Assembly (NCBI GenBank): GCA_018056685.1
Contig: JAGPFC010000004.1
Location: 32,646 to 96,645 of the forward strand
Direction of reading: 5' to 3'
DNA length: 64,000 nucleotides
Source: Smithella sp.
Lineage (GTDB): Bacteria > Desulfobacterota > Syntrophia > Syntrophales > Smithellaceae
Below are positions 54,001 through 63,200 of this stretch, in pieces. The notes under the pieces were generated by a model. It did not search any database and had not been told where the DNA came from. It was given only the letters and a program-made list of their open reading frames with translations. A program made the translations under genes and the position numbers. How positions within the stretch are numbered: the stretch's first letter is position 1; each line of letters opens with the position of its first letter.

Positions 54001-54189
54001 AAGCAAAGTATATTTGTCCCTCTACGTCATGTCAATATCATATCAGCCATCCATTGGAATTCGGAATTCCGTGGACAGTATGCTTGATTTTTTGTCTTTG
54101 TATTTGCGCAAACAGCATTTATTTAGTCCTGTGTTTCAATGAAAGTCTGTGCGTCAGGTTGATGGATGATGATGGGTCATCTGCCGCTA

Positions 54190-54921
54190 TCAGGTTTCGC
54201 CGCACAGAGTGCTTATTTCACGCCGTACTGCTTCAATCAGTTCATCCTTGTTCTCCATTGTATAAGCCGAGGCGTCAATCGGTTTTCCGATATGAATATC
54301 CACCTGCTGATCCAGGTAGAAGTCCCACGTCTTGGCCGGCAGGACTTTCTCCGAACCCCGGATGCCGACCGGTATAATCTGCGCGCCGGTTTCAATGGCC
54401 AGGATGAAGCCACCTTTCTTAAACGATCCCATCCGGCCGGTTCGCGAGCGGGTGCCTTCCGGGGCGATCCACAATACAATGCCATCCTCCATTTTTTCGC
54501 GTGCCGCTCTAAGATCCTTCTTGGCCTGCTCGATGTTGTGACGATCGATGGAAATGAATTCACCCGCCGCCATCCCGCGTCCCCACAGAGGTATCCTGAA
54601 CAGTTCCTTTTTGGTCAGCATCCGGATACTGCCCGGAAGCGAAAGAATCGTCAGGGGAATATCATAGAGGCTGCGGTGATTCGACATGATGATATAGCGT
54701 TTGCCCGGTTCGATGCGAACGTTGAACGGGTCGAAGACCGTCTTTTTAATGCGTGCGGCATTGACCAGACCGTTGGACCACCACGTCAAGAGTCCGTCAC
54801 CGTCTTTTCGGGGATACCCGCCCTTGATGCCCGTCCAGTAAAGGACGATGACGGTAATTCTCAACGTCACATACACGCTGACGATCATGATCAGGATTTT
54901 ACGGAGCAAAGAGGCCTTCAT
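54190..54921 (-). CDS. 1-acyl-sn-glycerol-3-phosphate acyltransferase (PlsC family), copy 1
   Basis: The protein has 243 residues from ATG 54921 (AGGGGAAG upstream). An N-terminal membrane helix is at about 8-28. The acyltransferase motifs are MSNHRSLYDIPLT (HX4D), PEGTRSRTG, FKKGGFILAIETGAQIIPVGI and a later PIDAS block. It transfers acyl groups to lysophosphatidate or similar acceptors at the inner membrane. A second PlsC gene lies 700 bases upstream in the same cluster, which suggests special acyl chains rather than housekeeping use. Confidence 0.88.
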   Translation of the reverse strand: MKASLLRKILIMIVSVYVTLRITVIVLYWTGIKGGYPRKDGDGLLTWWSNGLVNAARIKKTVFDPFNVRIEPGKRYIIMSNHRSLYDIPLTILSLPGSIRMLTKKELFRIPLWGRGMAAGEFISIDRHNIEQAKKDLRAAREKMEDGIVLWIAPEGTRSRTGRMGSFKKGGFILAIETGAQIIPVGIRGSEKVLPAKTWDFYLDQQVDIHIGKPIDASAYTMENKDELIEAVRREISTLCGET

Positions 54922-55001
54922 AACATTCAACTTCCCCTTTTTGTTTTGGAAATATTCTCATCATCGCTAGGTCTTTTCGGATGAACGCTTTAAATTAAAT
55001 A

Positions 55002-55559
55002 TTAAAACATCGGCTTATTTAAATTATTTAAAAATACCATTTCCGACAAAGCCTTACGCGGCGGTCCTGCTTTCGGTTCGGTGGCCGGCCGGCCGATCGG
55101 AATGACGGCATAGACTTTATGACCTTCGGGTACGGCCAGAATTTTTTCGCAGGCTTCATGATTCATCAGACCGACGACGACGGTTCCCAGCCCCATCTCG
55201 TGGGCTTTCAGACAAAGGGTTTGTACGGCGATGCCCAGATCGAAAAATTCCCAGTTGGGGATGGAGGTCACCGGTTTTCCGTCATAGCAGCCGGAAATGC
55301 CCGTTTTCGCGCAGGCGACAATCAGCGCGGACGCGGTCAGAGAACATTTTGTAGCCGGGTTTTTTTCGGAATAGGTGCCAGTCACTTTTTCAATGAGGCC
55401 TTTGTCGCGAACAATGATGAATTCCCAGGTCTGGGTGTTGGCCCAGGAAGGCGACCAGCGCACGGCTTCAAATATTTGTTTGAGTTCATCGTCGGTGACG
55501 ACATCGTCAGTGAATTTTCTGACGCTTCTGCGTTTGAAAATGGCTTCCTGTAGTTCCAT
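55002..55559 (-). CDS. Nitroreductase-family protein
   Basis: The 185-residue protein starts at ATG 55559 with AAGGGGGA upstream; an earlier ATG lacks a Shine-Dalgarno. The motif ELQEAIFKRRSVRKFTDDVVTDDELKQIFEAVRWSPSWANTQTWEFIIV is the FMN-binding start of the family. Further on are DLGIAVQTLCLKAHEMGLGTVVVG and VYAVIPIGRPA. It uses FMN and NAD(P)H for nitro, quinone or unsaturated-bond reduction. In this cluster it may reduce a lipid intermediate; this is inference. Confidence 0.9.
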   Translation of the reverse strand: MELQEAIFKRRSVRKFTDDVVTDDELKQIFEAVRWSPSWANTQTWEFIIVRDKGLIEKVTGTYSEKNPATKCSLTASALIVACAKTGISGCYDGKPVTSIPNWEFFDLGIAVQTLCLKAHEMGLGTVVVGLMNHEACEKILAVPEGHKVYAVIPIGRPATEPKAGPPRKALSEMVFLNNLNKPMF

Positions 55560-55617
55560 ATTGCAATCCCCCTTCATATTTATCGGTTACCGGAAAAGAT
55601 CCTACCGGATTTTTGAA

Positions 55618-56391
55618 TTATTTTGTACTGTCAATTTTGTTTTCAAATATTTTTCTGGCCTCATCGGCCAGGACGGCAATGGAAAAATTTTTACTCCTGT
55701 ATTCAGGATTCAGCGAACCGATTAATTCCAGCTTAATCTCATTACGTTCAAGAGTATTAAAAAGAAAATGGCCGGGCCGAAACAATTTATGTGTTCCCCT
55801 GATCAAAATGAGTTGCAACGGCGCGTTGCAATAGCGGGCAATCGTGAACACGCCCTTATTGAACGGCGCGAGATTCCCGTCGCGGCTTCGGGTTCCCTCG
55901 GGAAAAACAAATAAAACGCCACCCGCTGAAAGATGTTGCTTGATATCCTCCAAATTGTCAATCATGGCGGTACTTGTCATGGTGTCGGAACCGGAGGACA
56001 TGTAACCGTAGTTTTTCAAAAACCACCCGAAAATGGGAACTTTAAAAAAAGTGCTTTTGACAATGGTTCTCTGTCGGCTGAAGAGCGACACCAGCAAAAT
56101 GGGATCAAGATAAGACAGATGATTGCAGACAATCACGGATGAACGAATTTTTCGCACATCGTCCGGAATGATAAATTTTGTACGGGGAGTCAGCAGTCTT
56201 GTCAGAGCAAAAAATATTTTCAGATGAATGTGATTCAAATTCTGCAATGCCGCGGCGCGATTTCTCGCAAGGACATAAACGGGCAGATACAAAAAAAGTA
56301 AAATAAACAGATACCCGAACATGAAATAAATCCACAGAATTAGGGTTACAGATAAATCAATTGTAAAATGAAAAAAGCGGGACCAAAACAT
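55618..56391 (-). CDS. Lysophospholipid acyltransferase (PlsC family), copy 2
   Basis: The 257-residue protein has a hydrophobic N-terminus (about 8-45, two helices). Motifs are VCNHLSYLDPILL (HX4D), VFPEGTRSRDGNLAPFNKGVFTIARYCNAPLQLILIRG and a KSTFFKVPIFGWFLKNYGYM block between them. It is immediately downstream of the ketosynthase gene (seven bases), the usual place for the enzyme that unloads the ACP-bound chain onto glycerophosphate in such clusters. Confidence 0.88.
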   Translation of the reverse strand: MFWSRFFHFTIDLSVTLILWIYFMFGYLFILLFLYLPVYVLARNRAAALQNLNHIHLKIFFALTRLLTPRTKFIIPDDVRKIRSSVIVCNHLSYLDPILLVSLFSRQRTIVKSTFFKVPIFGWFLKNYGYMSSGSDTMTSTAMIDNLEDIKQHLSAGGVLFVFPEGTRSRDGNLAPFNKGVFTIARYCNAPLQLILIRGTHKLFRPGHFLFNTLERNEIKLELIGSLNPEYRSKNFSIAVLADEARKIFENKIDSTK

Positions 56392-56398
56392 TCTTTGC

Positions 56399-57640
56399 TC
56401 AGGAAAACTTTTTAACCATCAGGATAGTGTTCACGCCGCCAAAAGCGAAATTTTGAATGGCCGCTGTTTTAACCGGATGCTGCATTATTTTTTGCACATG
56501 CCTGATCATCGTGCAGCGTTCGTCAATTTCTTCCAGGTTGAGTGTTGGAGCGATAAATCCGTCCTGCATCATATACAACGTCATGATGGTTTCAATCGCA
56601 CCGCAGGCGGCCATGGTGTGACCGGTGTAGCTTTTCAGTCCGATGACGTAAGGCTTGTCGCCAAAGACAGCATGAATGGCCTGCGCTTCAATAATATCTC
56701 CCATCTTGGTCGCCGTGGCATGCGCGCTGATCAGACCAACTTCATCCGGGTTAATCCGGGCGGTTTCTACACCGAGTTTGAGTGTATTGGTAATGCCGGT
56801 CAGATTCGGCAGAATCATGTCGCCGCCGTTATTGTTACAGGCAAATCCGATGACTTCTCCCAGAATATTCGCGCCGCGTTTTTTGGCAAATTCATATTCC
56901 TCCAGCATGACCGCTCCCGCGCCTTCGCCCACGACCAGGCCGTCGCGATCCTTATCAAAGGGACGCGGCGTTCTTTGCGGTGTATCATTAAAAGCGGTGG
57001 AACAGGCCAGGAGATTGTCAAAAACGGCAACGGTGGTTGTATCGTACTCGTCGGCGCCGCCGCAGAGCATGGCATCCTGCATGCCGAATTTCACAGATTC
57101 ATAGCCGTAGCCAATCGACTGTGAGCTGGTCGTGCAGGCTGTTCCCGAAGAAATGACCCGGCCGGTAATGCCGAACATTTTGGTGATGTTCACGGCGGTG
57201 GTGTGCACCATGGATTTCAGGTAATCCACCGCGCCGATTTCCCGAACCGCTTTTTTATCGGTAGCCCCGAAAAAGATGCGGTAAATATTTCTCTGAACGG
57301 TCGGAGAACCATGGATGGAACCGAAAGCCACGCCCAACCTGCCGGATGTGATAAATTCTTCGCTCAACCCCGACTGTTCCAGAACTTCCTTGGCGACCTG
57401 ACAGGCATAATAGGCGACAGGCCCCATGGTTTTCCGGTGATTCCTTTTAAAATCGTATTCAACGGGATAATCAACCGTGCCATAAACCTTGGAATGGATA
57501 TAGGGACTGAGGAATTCCTCAGCGCGCAAAGGTTTTATTCCCGAAACTCCGTTTTGCAGGTTCTGTACGATCGGGTCTTTCCCGTGCCCGATGGGCGTAA
57601 TAGCGGACATGCCTGTGATAACAACTCTGCGTTCCATCAT
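56399..57640 (-). CDS. Beta-ketoacyl-ACP synthase (FabF-like)
   Basis: The 413-residue condensing enzyme has its active-site Cys in SSGTACTTSSQSIGYG, first His in SAHATATKMGD, and second His in GHTMAACGAIETI, so the Cys-His-His triad is complete. The HATAT variant of the usual HGTGT is seen in specialised KS groups. It starts ATG at 57640 or 57637, just behind the ACP stop. A dedicated KS-ACP pair suggests synthesis of unusual acyl chains. Confidence 0.93.
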   Translation of the reverse strand: MMERRVVITGMSAITPIGHGKDPIVQNLQNGVSGIKPLRAEEFLSPYIHSKVYGTVDYPVEYDFKRNHRKTMGPVAYYACQVAKEVLEQSGLSEEFITSGRLGVAFGSIHGSPTVQRNIYRIFFGATDKKAVREIGAVDYLKSMVHTTAVNITKMFGITGRVISSGTACTTSSQSIGYGYESVKFGMQDAMLCGGADEYDTTTVAVFDNLLACSTAFNDTPQRTPRPFDKDRDGLVVGEGAGAVMLEEYEFAKKRGANILGEVIGFACNNNGGDMILPNLTGITNTLKLGVETARINPDEVGLISAHATATKMGDIIEAQAIHAVFGDKPYVIGLKSYTGHTMAACGAIETIMTLYMMQDGFIAPTLNLEEIDERCTMIRHVQKIMQHPVKTAAIQNFAFGGVNTILMVKKFS

Positions 57641-57643
57641 GAT

Positions 57644-57913
57644 TTATGCCGGGGTGAGAAGATTTCGTTTCTTTGCGATATTTTCAATGTAATCGCAAAT
57701 CTGATTGATCGTGCGGATGTTGATGGCTTGTTTTTTTTCTTCCTGAGTGATTTCCGTTTCCAAAAATGTTTCTATCGCAAGCAACAGTTCGATGGCGTCA
57801 ATACTGTCGAATTCGTACGTTTCCCGCAGATCCGCATCCATGTCCGGATTTTCGATTTCGAACTCCCGCTGAAAAACATCCTTTACTTCGCGCTCAATAT
57901 CCTGACGAGTCAT
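57644..57913 (-). CDS. Acyl carrier protein
   Basis: The 89-residue acidic protein starts at ATG 57913 with AGGAAG upstream; a TTG at 57958 would add 15 residues. The phosphopantetheine site is Ser in YEFDSIDAIELLLAIE, in place of the common DSLDxVEL. The C-terminal helix, INQICDYIENIAKKRN, fits ACP. It is three bases from the ketosynthase. The sequence differs from housekeeping AcpP, supporting a dedicated pathway. Confidence 0.93.
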   Translation of the reverse strand: MTRQDIEREVKDVFQREFEIENPDMDADLRETYEFDSIDAIELLLAIETFLETEITQEEKKQAINIRTINQICDYIENIAKKRNLLTPA

Positions 57914-57969
57914 TTTACCTGATGTAACTTCCTGAATTGATTTGATAGTCTCTAGCAAATATTAAAAGG

Positions 57970-58165
57970 CTTTTCAATGTTTTATTGTGAGACTCAAATT
58001 TAATGACACTCGCTGAGAACGAACGTGGTGAAGTTCGAAGCGCAAGTCGAATTATCCCACATGCAAAGACATGAGGGACGTCCCGGCCACCTAAAGGTGG
58101 CGGGATAATTCACTCTAAGATATTCCGATCACGACGTGTCGAAAATGAAGGCTCATGAAGTGGGA
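57970..58165 (+). repeat. Hairpin-mosaic intergenic repeat, copy E
   Basis: The 250-bp gap between the ACP and the oxidoreductase gene carries TGAGACTCAAATTTAATGAC, GTCGAATTATCCCACATG, GACGTCCCGGCCACCTAAAGG, TGGCGGGATAATTCACTCTAAG and AAGGCTCATGAA. These blocks are shared with copies B and D (there on the other strand). The element interrupts the lipid cluster just as copy D interrupts the efflux operon. Confidence 0.65.
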
Positions 58166-59647
58166 TCAAGGATTTAACTTTCTATAAATTTCTTGAGCAA
58201 ACATCTCGGCACCGGCCATTTGCCTGGCCACGTTGAACGCACCAAACAGACAGCCCATTACGCCGGGAGCCATGGCGTTTTGTCCGGCCAGACAAAGGCC
58301 CTCGATGGGAAGATTATTAAGCGAAATCGCCTTCAGCAATTGACGTGACGAACGCATGATGCCATAGCAGGCGCCTTCCGGAGCGCAGACATAATCCCTG
58401 ATGGTGAGGGGCGTGTAAACGTCCAGTATCCGGGCGTCGTGCAGGTCGCCGAATATTTCTTTGGCTTTTATGAGCAACCCTCCGGCGATATTCATTTTCT
58501 TTTCTTCATAGTCCCGGCCGCGTTTGCCCGTTACAGTATGTTCCCATGGGCGCCAGTCGCTGTACAGGGATCTGGTCAGGATCGAAAGAAGATTGGTATC
58601 CGCGCGGCTTGCCCCGCGCAACTGATAAAAGATTCCATCCTGAACGACACCTTTTGCGTCTCGGTGCAACCGGTAGATGTTATGGTGAATGGCCGGATGA
58701 CGTGCGGCATCCACGCTGACCTGCACGGCAATGACGCCCTCTGTCTCCCGTAATCCCCGTATACGCCGGCGGTGCGTTTCGCGCAGAGCGTTCTCCTCCA
58801 GTAAACCGAGTAATATTTTAGGATGAATGGACGCGACAACCCCAGCCGCATTGAGCGTTGCATCCGATTCCAGAATGACGCCTGTCGTTCTGCCCTCGCG
58901 CGTTACTATTTTTTTTACGCCGTCATTCAGAATAAGCTTGCCTCCCAGTGCTTCAAAGCGCTGCACAAAGACATCCGTCATTCTGCTGCCGCCTTCCTTC
59001 AGTTGCCAGGAAGAAAAAAGATAGCTGGCCATAACCATATGATGAAAAATCACGGGGCAGTCACTCAATGGCACGCCGATCAGATTACAGGGAACGGCTA
59101 AGACCGCCCGCAAGCCTGCGGACGCGCCCAGAGAATCGAGTAGATCTCCCATGGGTTGATAGTAGTCCATGTTTTGAAAGGGATTGCCCTGAGTAAACAA
59201 AAAAGAGGGGTCTTTCATTTGCCGGAAAATGACGCGAAGATTTGCCATGATGACATTAAGCGCCGGTTGATCCTGAGGAAAAGTATCTCTCAACCTGGTT
59301 TCCAGCGCGTCAATGCTTAGGGGTAAATCAAAAATCATATCATCAAAAATATACCGGTCAATGATTCCTTCCTGTCCCATCGGCATAAAAAGTTCTTCAA
59401 CAGAGATGCCCAGTGCGCGAAACATTTTCCCTAAAGGTTCATCCGCACCCAAAGCGCCGACATAATGAACACCGACCGGACAATCCAATCCCGAGCGGCT
59501 GTAGGAACGCATCAATCCGCCGGGAAGGGGATTCTTTTCCACAATGGTCACGCGGAAGTCCATCAGCAAAAGCAGAATGCCGGTGCTGAGTCCACCGATA
59601 CCCGAGCCGATGACAACAATATCTTTACCTTTCAGATGATTTCTCAT
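58166..59647 (-). CDS. NAD(P)/FAD-dependent oxidoreductase, CrtI/CrtISO (phytoene desaturase-like)
   Basis: The 493-residue protein starts with the FAD-binding DIVVIGSGIGGLSTGILLLLMDFRVTIVEKNPLPGGLMRSYSR. It ends with an NLPIEGLCLAGQNAMAPGVMGCLFGAFNVARQMAG block, the C-terminal FAD signature of the phytoene desaturase/carotenoid isomerase/retinol saturase superfamily. The middle contains a substrate domain with DYVCAPEGACYGIMRS. No other carotenoid gene is near. With the ACP, KS and acyltransferases it probably desaturates, saturates or isomerises a lipid chain. Confidence 0.85.
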   Translation of the reverse strand: MRNHLKGKDIVVIGSGIGGLSTGILLLLMDFRVTIVEKNPLPGGLMRSYSRSGLDCPVGVHYVGALGADEPLGKMFRALGISVEELFMPMGQEGIIDRYIFDDMIFDLPLSIDALETRLRDTFPQDQPALNVIMANLRVIFRQMKDPSFLFTQGNPFQNMDYYQPMGDLLDSLGASAGLRAVLAVPCNLIGVPLSDCPVIFHHMVMASYLFSSWQLKEGGSRMTDVFVQRFEALGGKLILNDGVKKIVTREGRTTGVILESDATLNAAGVVASIHPKILLGLLEENALRETHRRRIRGLRETEGVIAVQVSVDAARHPAIHHNIYRLHRDAKGVVQDGIFYQLRGASRADTNLLSILTRSLYSDWRPWEHTVTGKRGRDYEEKKMNIAGGLLIKAKEIFGDLHDARILDVYTPLTIRDYVCAPEGACYGIMRSSRQLLKAISLNNLPIEGLCLAGQNAMAPGVMGCLFGAFNVARQMAGAEMFAQEIYRKLNP

Positions 59648-59816
59648 ATCCGGCTTTCCCTGACTGATTCAACTTGTATTCATTCACCTGATAGATGTCA
59701 ACCATTAATAACAGGCATGGTTTAAAATCTGTTGACACAGAATGCTGTTCTTCATATACTTCCCGCCAATCCGAAAAAAAATTCTTATAAACAAACAGCA
59801 CGGGAATAATTTTTTT

Positions 59817-59933
59817 ATGCATAAGAAGTATGCCATTGCGTTTGCTGTCATCCTCGTTGCCATTCTTGCCGCTTTCGTCATTCAAAAGAGGACAACGTCC
59901 CAGCAGATACAAGATCTGGAGGGTGTCGATTGA
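59817..59933 (+). CDS. Possible 38-residue single-helix membrane protein
   Basis: From ATG 59817: a short basic start (MHKKY), a clean hydrophobic helix (AIAFAVILVAILAAFVI), then QKRTTSQQIQDLEGVD. It looks like a small single-pass membrane protein. There is only a weak upstream GGGAATA, so translation is uncertain. An in-frame ATG farther upstream at 59742 would add an unlikely leader. Confidence 0.35.
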   Translation: MHKKYAIAFAVILVAILAAFVIQKRTTSQQIQDLEGVD

Positions 59934-60206
59934 GCGATTGCATCGCGGGAATAGGAAGCAAAAGAAAACAAGGCTAAATGAAACGAAATCATGAACTTTT
60001 CCGGTCTTAAAAAGACGGAAAAAAAGCAGGAAAAGAGAGCTTCTGAATCAGATGTATGGTGAAAAAGCCAATACCTTACACAGAAGGCCGGACAGCGAAG
60101 GAACGCTGAAATCCTTCCGGACGAGATCGAAGATACGGAAAGAAATTTCCTTTCTGATCTTGAGTCGCTCAGGCCATCATTAACCTCACAAAGGGATATG
60201 AATGAT
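59934..60206 (+). other. Leader region before the kinase gene
   Basis: The region contains no convincing gene, though the kinase frame stays open upstream of its start as far as a TGA at 60060-60062. Beyond that TGA the same frame opens with an ATG (MNFSGLKKTEKKQEKRASE...). A two-part hairpin (CCGGA-CAGCG-AAGGAA-CGCTG...TCCGG) lies at 60088-60120. It may be a longer, now interrupted N-terminus of the kinase or just leader RNA. The part 59648-59816 shows nothing. Confidence 0.4.
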
Positions 60207-63200
60207 ATGGAAAAAGTCGGCAATTATATTCTGAAGGAAAAAGTTCACGAAACCAGAAATTCCAGTGTTTATAGGGGGCACAAGGAAAATAGTCCTGAAT
60301 CTTTTATTGTCAAGCTTTTAAAGACAACCCACGCGACTCCTTCAGAAATTGCCCAATTCCGGCAGGAATACGAGTTGATAAAGAGTCTCGATATGAAGAA
60401 CGTTGTTCAAACCATCGATATTCTCAATTATAAAGGAGGCTTTGCGCTTGTCCTGGAGGATTTTCCGGGAATTCCCCTTAATCGTCATTTCAGCGATGAT
60501 AAAAAATTTAATCTCCGGTCATTTTTGACAACGTCAGCCGATATCGCGGCAGCGCTGGGGAAACTGCATGCCCGGGATGTGATCCACAGAAATATTAAAC
60601 CCAAAAGCATCCTGATTCATCCGGACACCGAAGAATTGAAAATTACGGATTTCGGAATTTCGGCGATGCTGACTCATGAAAATGATGAGGTTTACAATCC
60701 GGATTTTATTCAGGGAACACTGGTATATATGTCGCCGGAGCAGACCGGCCGGATGAACAGGTCTGTCGATTACCGCACCGATCTCTATTCTCTGGGCATC
60801 ACCCTGTATGAAATCGTGACCGGCCTTTTGCCTTTTAAATCCCAGGATCCGATGGAACTCATCCATGCGCATATTGCCATGATGCCCAGGGCTCCGGTCA
60901 ACCTCAATTCCGATATTCCTGTGATGATCTCGGACATCATCATGCGCCTGCTGGCCAAAAATCCCGAGGCCAGATACCAGAACGGCTTCGGCCTGGAAGC
61001 GGATTTCCGGGAGTGTTTGAAACAGCTCGAAGAAAAAAAGAAGATACAGACTTTTGAGCTGGGAAGTAAAGACATCTCCAACCGGTTTATCGTGCCGCAA
61101 AAACTTTTCGGACGGGAAAAGGAAATCGCGGAACTGATATCCAGATTTGAGGAGGTCGCGAACGGCGACAAGAGATTGTCGGTGATGGTTGTCGCCGGCG
61201 CGCCCGGTATCGGTAAATCGGCCATGATTAATGAAATCCATAAACCGATCGTGGCCAGACGGGGATATTTTATTTCCGGCAAATATGAGCCATTCAGAAG
61301 GGACAAACCCTACAGTGCCATTATTCAGGCTTTCCAGGTCCTCGTGAAACAAATCTTGTCGGAAAGCGAACAACGGATCAGCCTCTGGAAGAAAAATCTT
61401 TTAAGTACACTGGGCGACAACGGTCGCGTGATTACGGACGTGATTCCGGAAGTCGAATGGATCATCGGAAAGCAGCCGGATTTGCCGCTTCTGGGTCCGG
61501 AAGAAACCCGGAACCGGTTTAAATTTGTTTTTGAAAAATTCATGAGTGTCTTTCCACAACAGGAACATCCGGTGGCTCTTTTTCTGGATGATTTGCAGTG
61601 GGCGGATATGGCAAGTCTTCAGCTCATGAAGAACATCATGCTGAGCGACATTCATCATCTCTTCATCATATTTTCATACAGGGATAACGAGGTGAATGAA
61701 AGTCATCCCTTTAGCGAGCTGCTCAGCGAAATTGAAAAACAGAACATCCGTATCGACAAGATCACGCTCGATCCCCTGAAAGAAAAGGAAGTCACGGAAT
61801 TAATCATTAACTTTTTACGATGTTCAGAGGAACGGGGATTCGGACTGGCCGGTCTTGTGCAGGAAAAAGCCGGCGGTAATCCCTTCTTTGTCAATCAGTT
61901 TCTGCATACGCTTTACAATGAAAAGATGATTATCCATCAAGGAGCGCAGGGCTGGCAATGGGATGTGGGAGAAATCAGCCGGATGAAAGTGGCGGACAAC
62001 CTCATTCAAATGATGGCCGGAAAGATTGAAAAACTTCCCGCCCATGCTCAGGATGTTTTGAAAATCTGCGCCTGCATCGGCAACCGTTTTGATTTGGAAA
62101 CGCTGGCGACGGTAAGAAAGACATCGGTGGATGAGGCGCTGGCCGATCTTACCGAGGCCATCAAAGAGGGAATGGTCAGCCGGCTTGGCGATTATTATGT
62201 CTTTCATCACGACCGGATTCATGAGGCAGCCTATTCGCTGGTCGCGGACGCGGAAAAGTCGGCGCTTCATTACAAAATCGGCAGGATCCTGGTGGAAAAT
62301 GTGGACGAAAAGGAGCGGCCGGCCAAATTGTTCTACATCGTTGATCAACTCAATCTTGGCGTTCGGATGATACAAAACAAGGAAGAGCGGGAAAAACTTG
62401 CTTGGCTTAATCTGGAAGCAGGAAAGAAGGCGAAAGAATCGGCGGCCTACGTGCCCGCGTATCAGTATTTGAAAAGCGGAATGGATCTTCTGGAAGAAAA
62501 TCCCTGGACAAAACAATACCATCTTACGCTTGCCCTTTACACTGAAGCGACGGAAGCCGCCTACCTGATGGGTGATTACGACAAGATGAATGAGCTGGCG
62601 GAAATCACGCTGCAGCACGCGAAGACAACGCAGGAGAAAACGAAAATTTACACGTCAATGATCAATGCCTGCGTCGCACGCGAAGACTATCAGGGAGCCA
62701 TCGACGTAGCCATGCCGATTGTGAATACCATGGCGCCACGGTTCGGGATCCGGCTGCCGAAAAAAGCCAACAAAATTCATATTGCTTTGGAAGTATTCAG
62801 AATCATGCTCAAACTTATAGGGAAAAGATCGGAAGATCTGATTAACCTGCCGAAAGCAACGGATCAAGAAATTCTGGCGGCTGGAAAAATTCTGGCCAGT
62901 GTGGGCCATGCCGCTTTTTACACCGACCCGAATTTGCTGGCGTTAATCATTCTGAAAACCTTCCGGTTGATATTCAGATACGGCCTGGCACCGGAACATG
63001 CCTTTGCCTTTGCCGGCTTCGGAATTGTCCAGGCGGCAGGTCTCTGGGATTTCAAATCCGCCATCGCCTTCGGTAAAATGGGGCTGAAACTTGTGGACAA
63101 ACTGGACGCCAGAGATCAGAAGTGCAGGACCATTTTTGTTTACAACGCGCTGGTGCGGCACTGGAAATATCCCATGAAAGACAGCATTGAGCCTATGATC

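Noticed and set aside
60060..60120. Second selenocysteine codon (TGA with hairpin) in the kinase leader
   Set aside because: No family alignment places Cys or Sec there, the hairpin loop is about 35 bases away, and the upstream codons have no homologue support.
59882..60223. Minus-strand open frame of 113 codons before the kinase gene
   Set aside because: Ser/Phe/Cys-rich low-complexity product, no start signal, antisense to the kinase leader; looks accidental.
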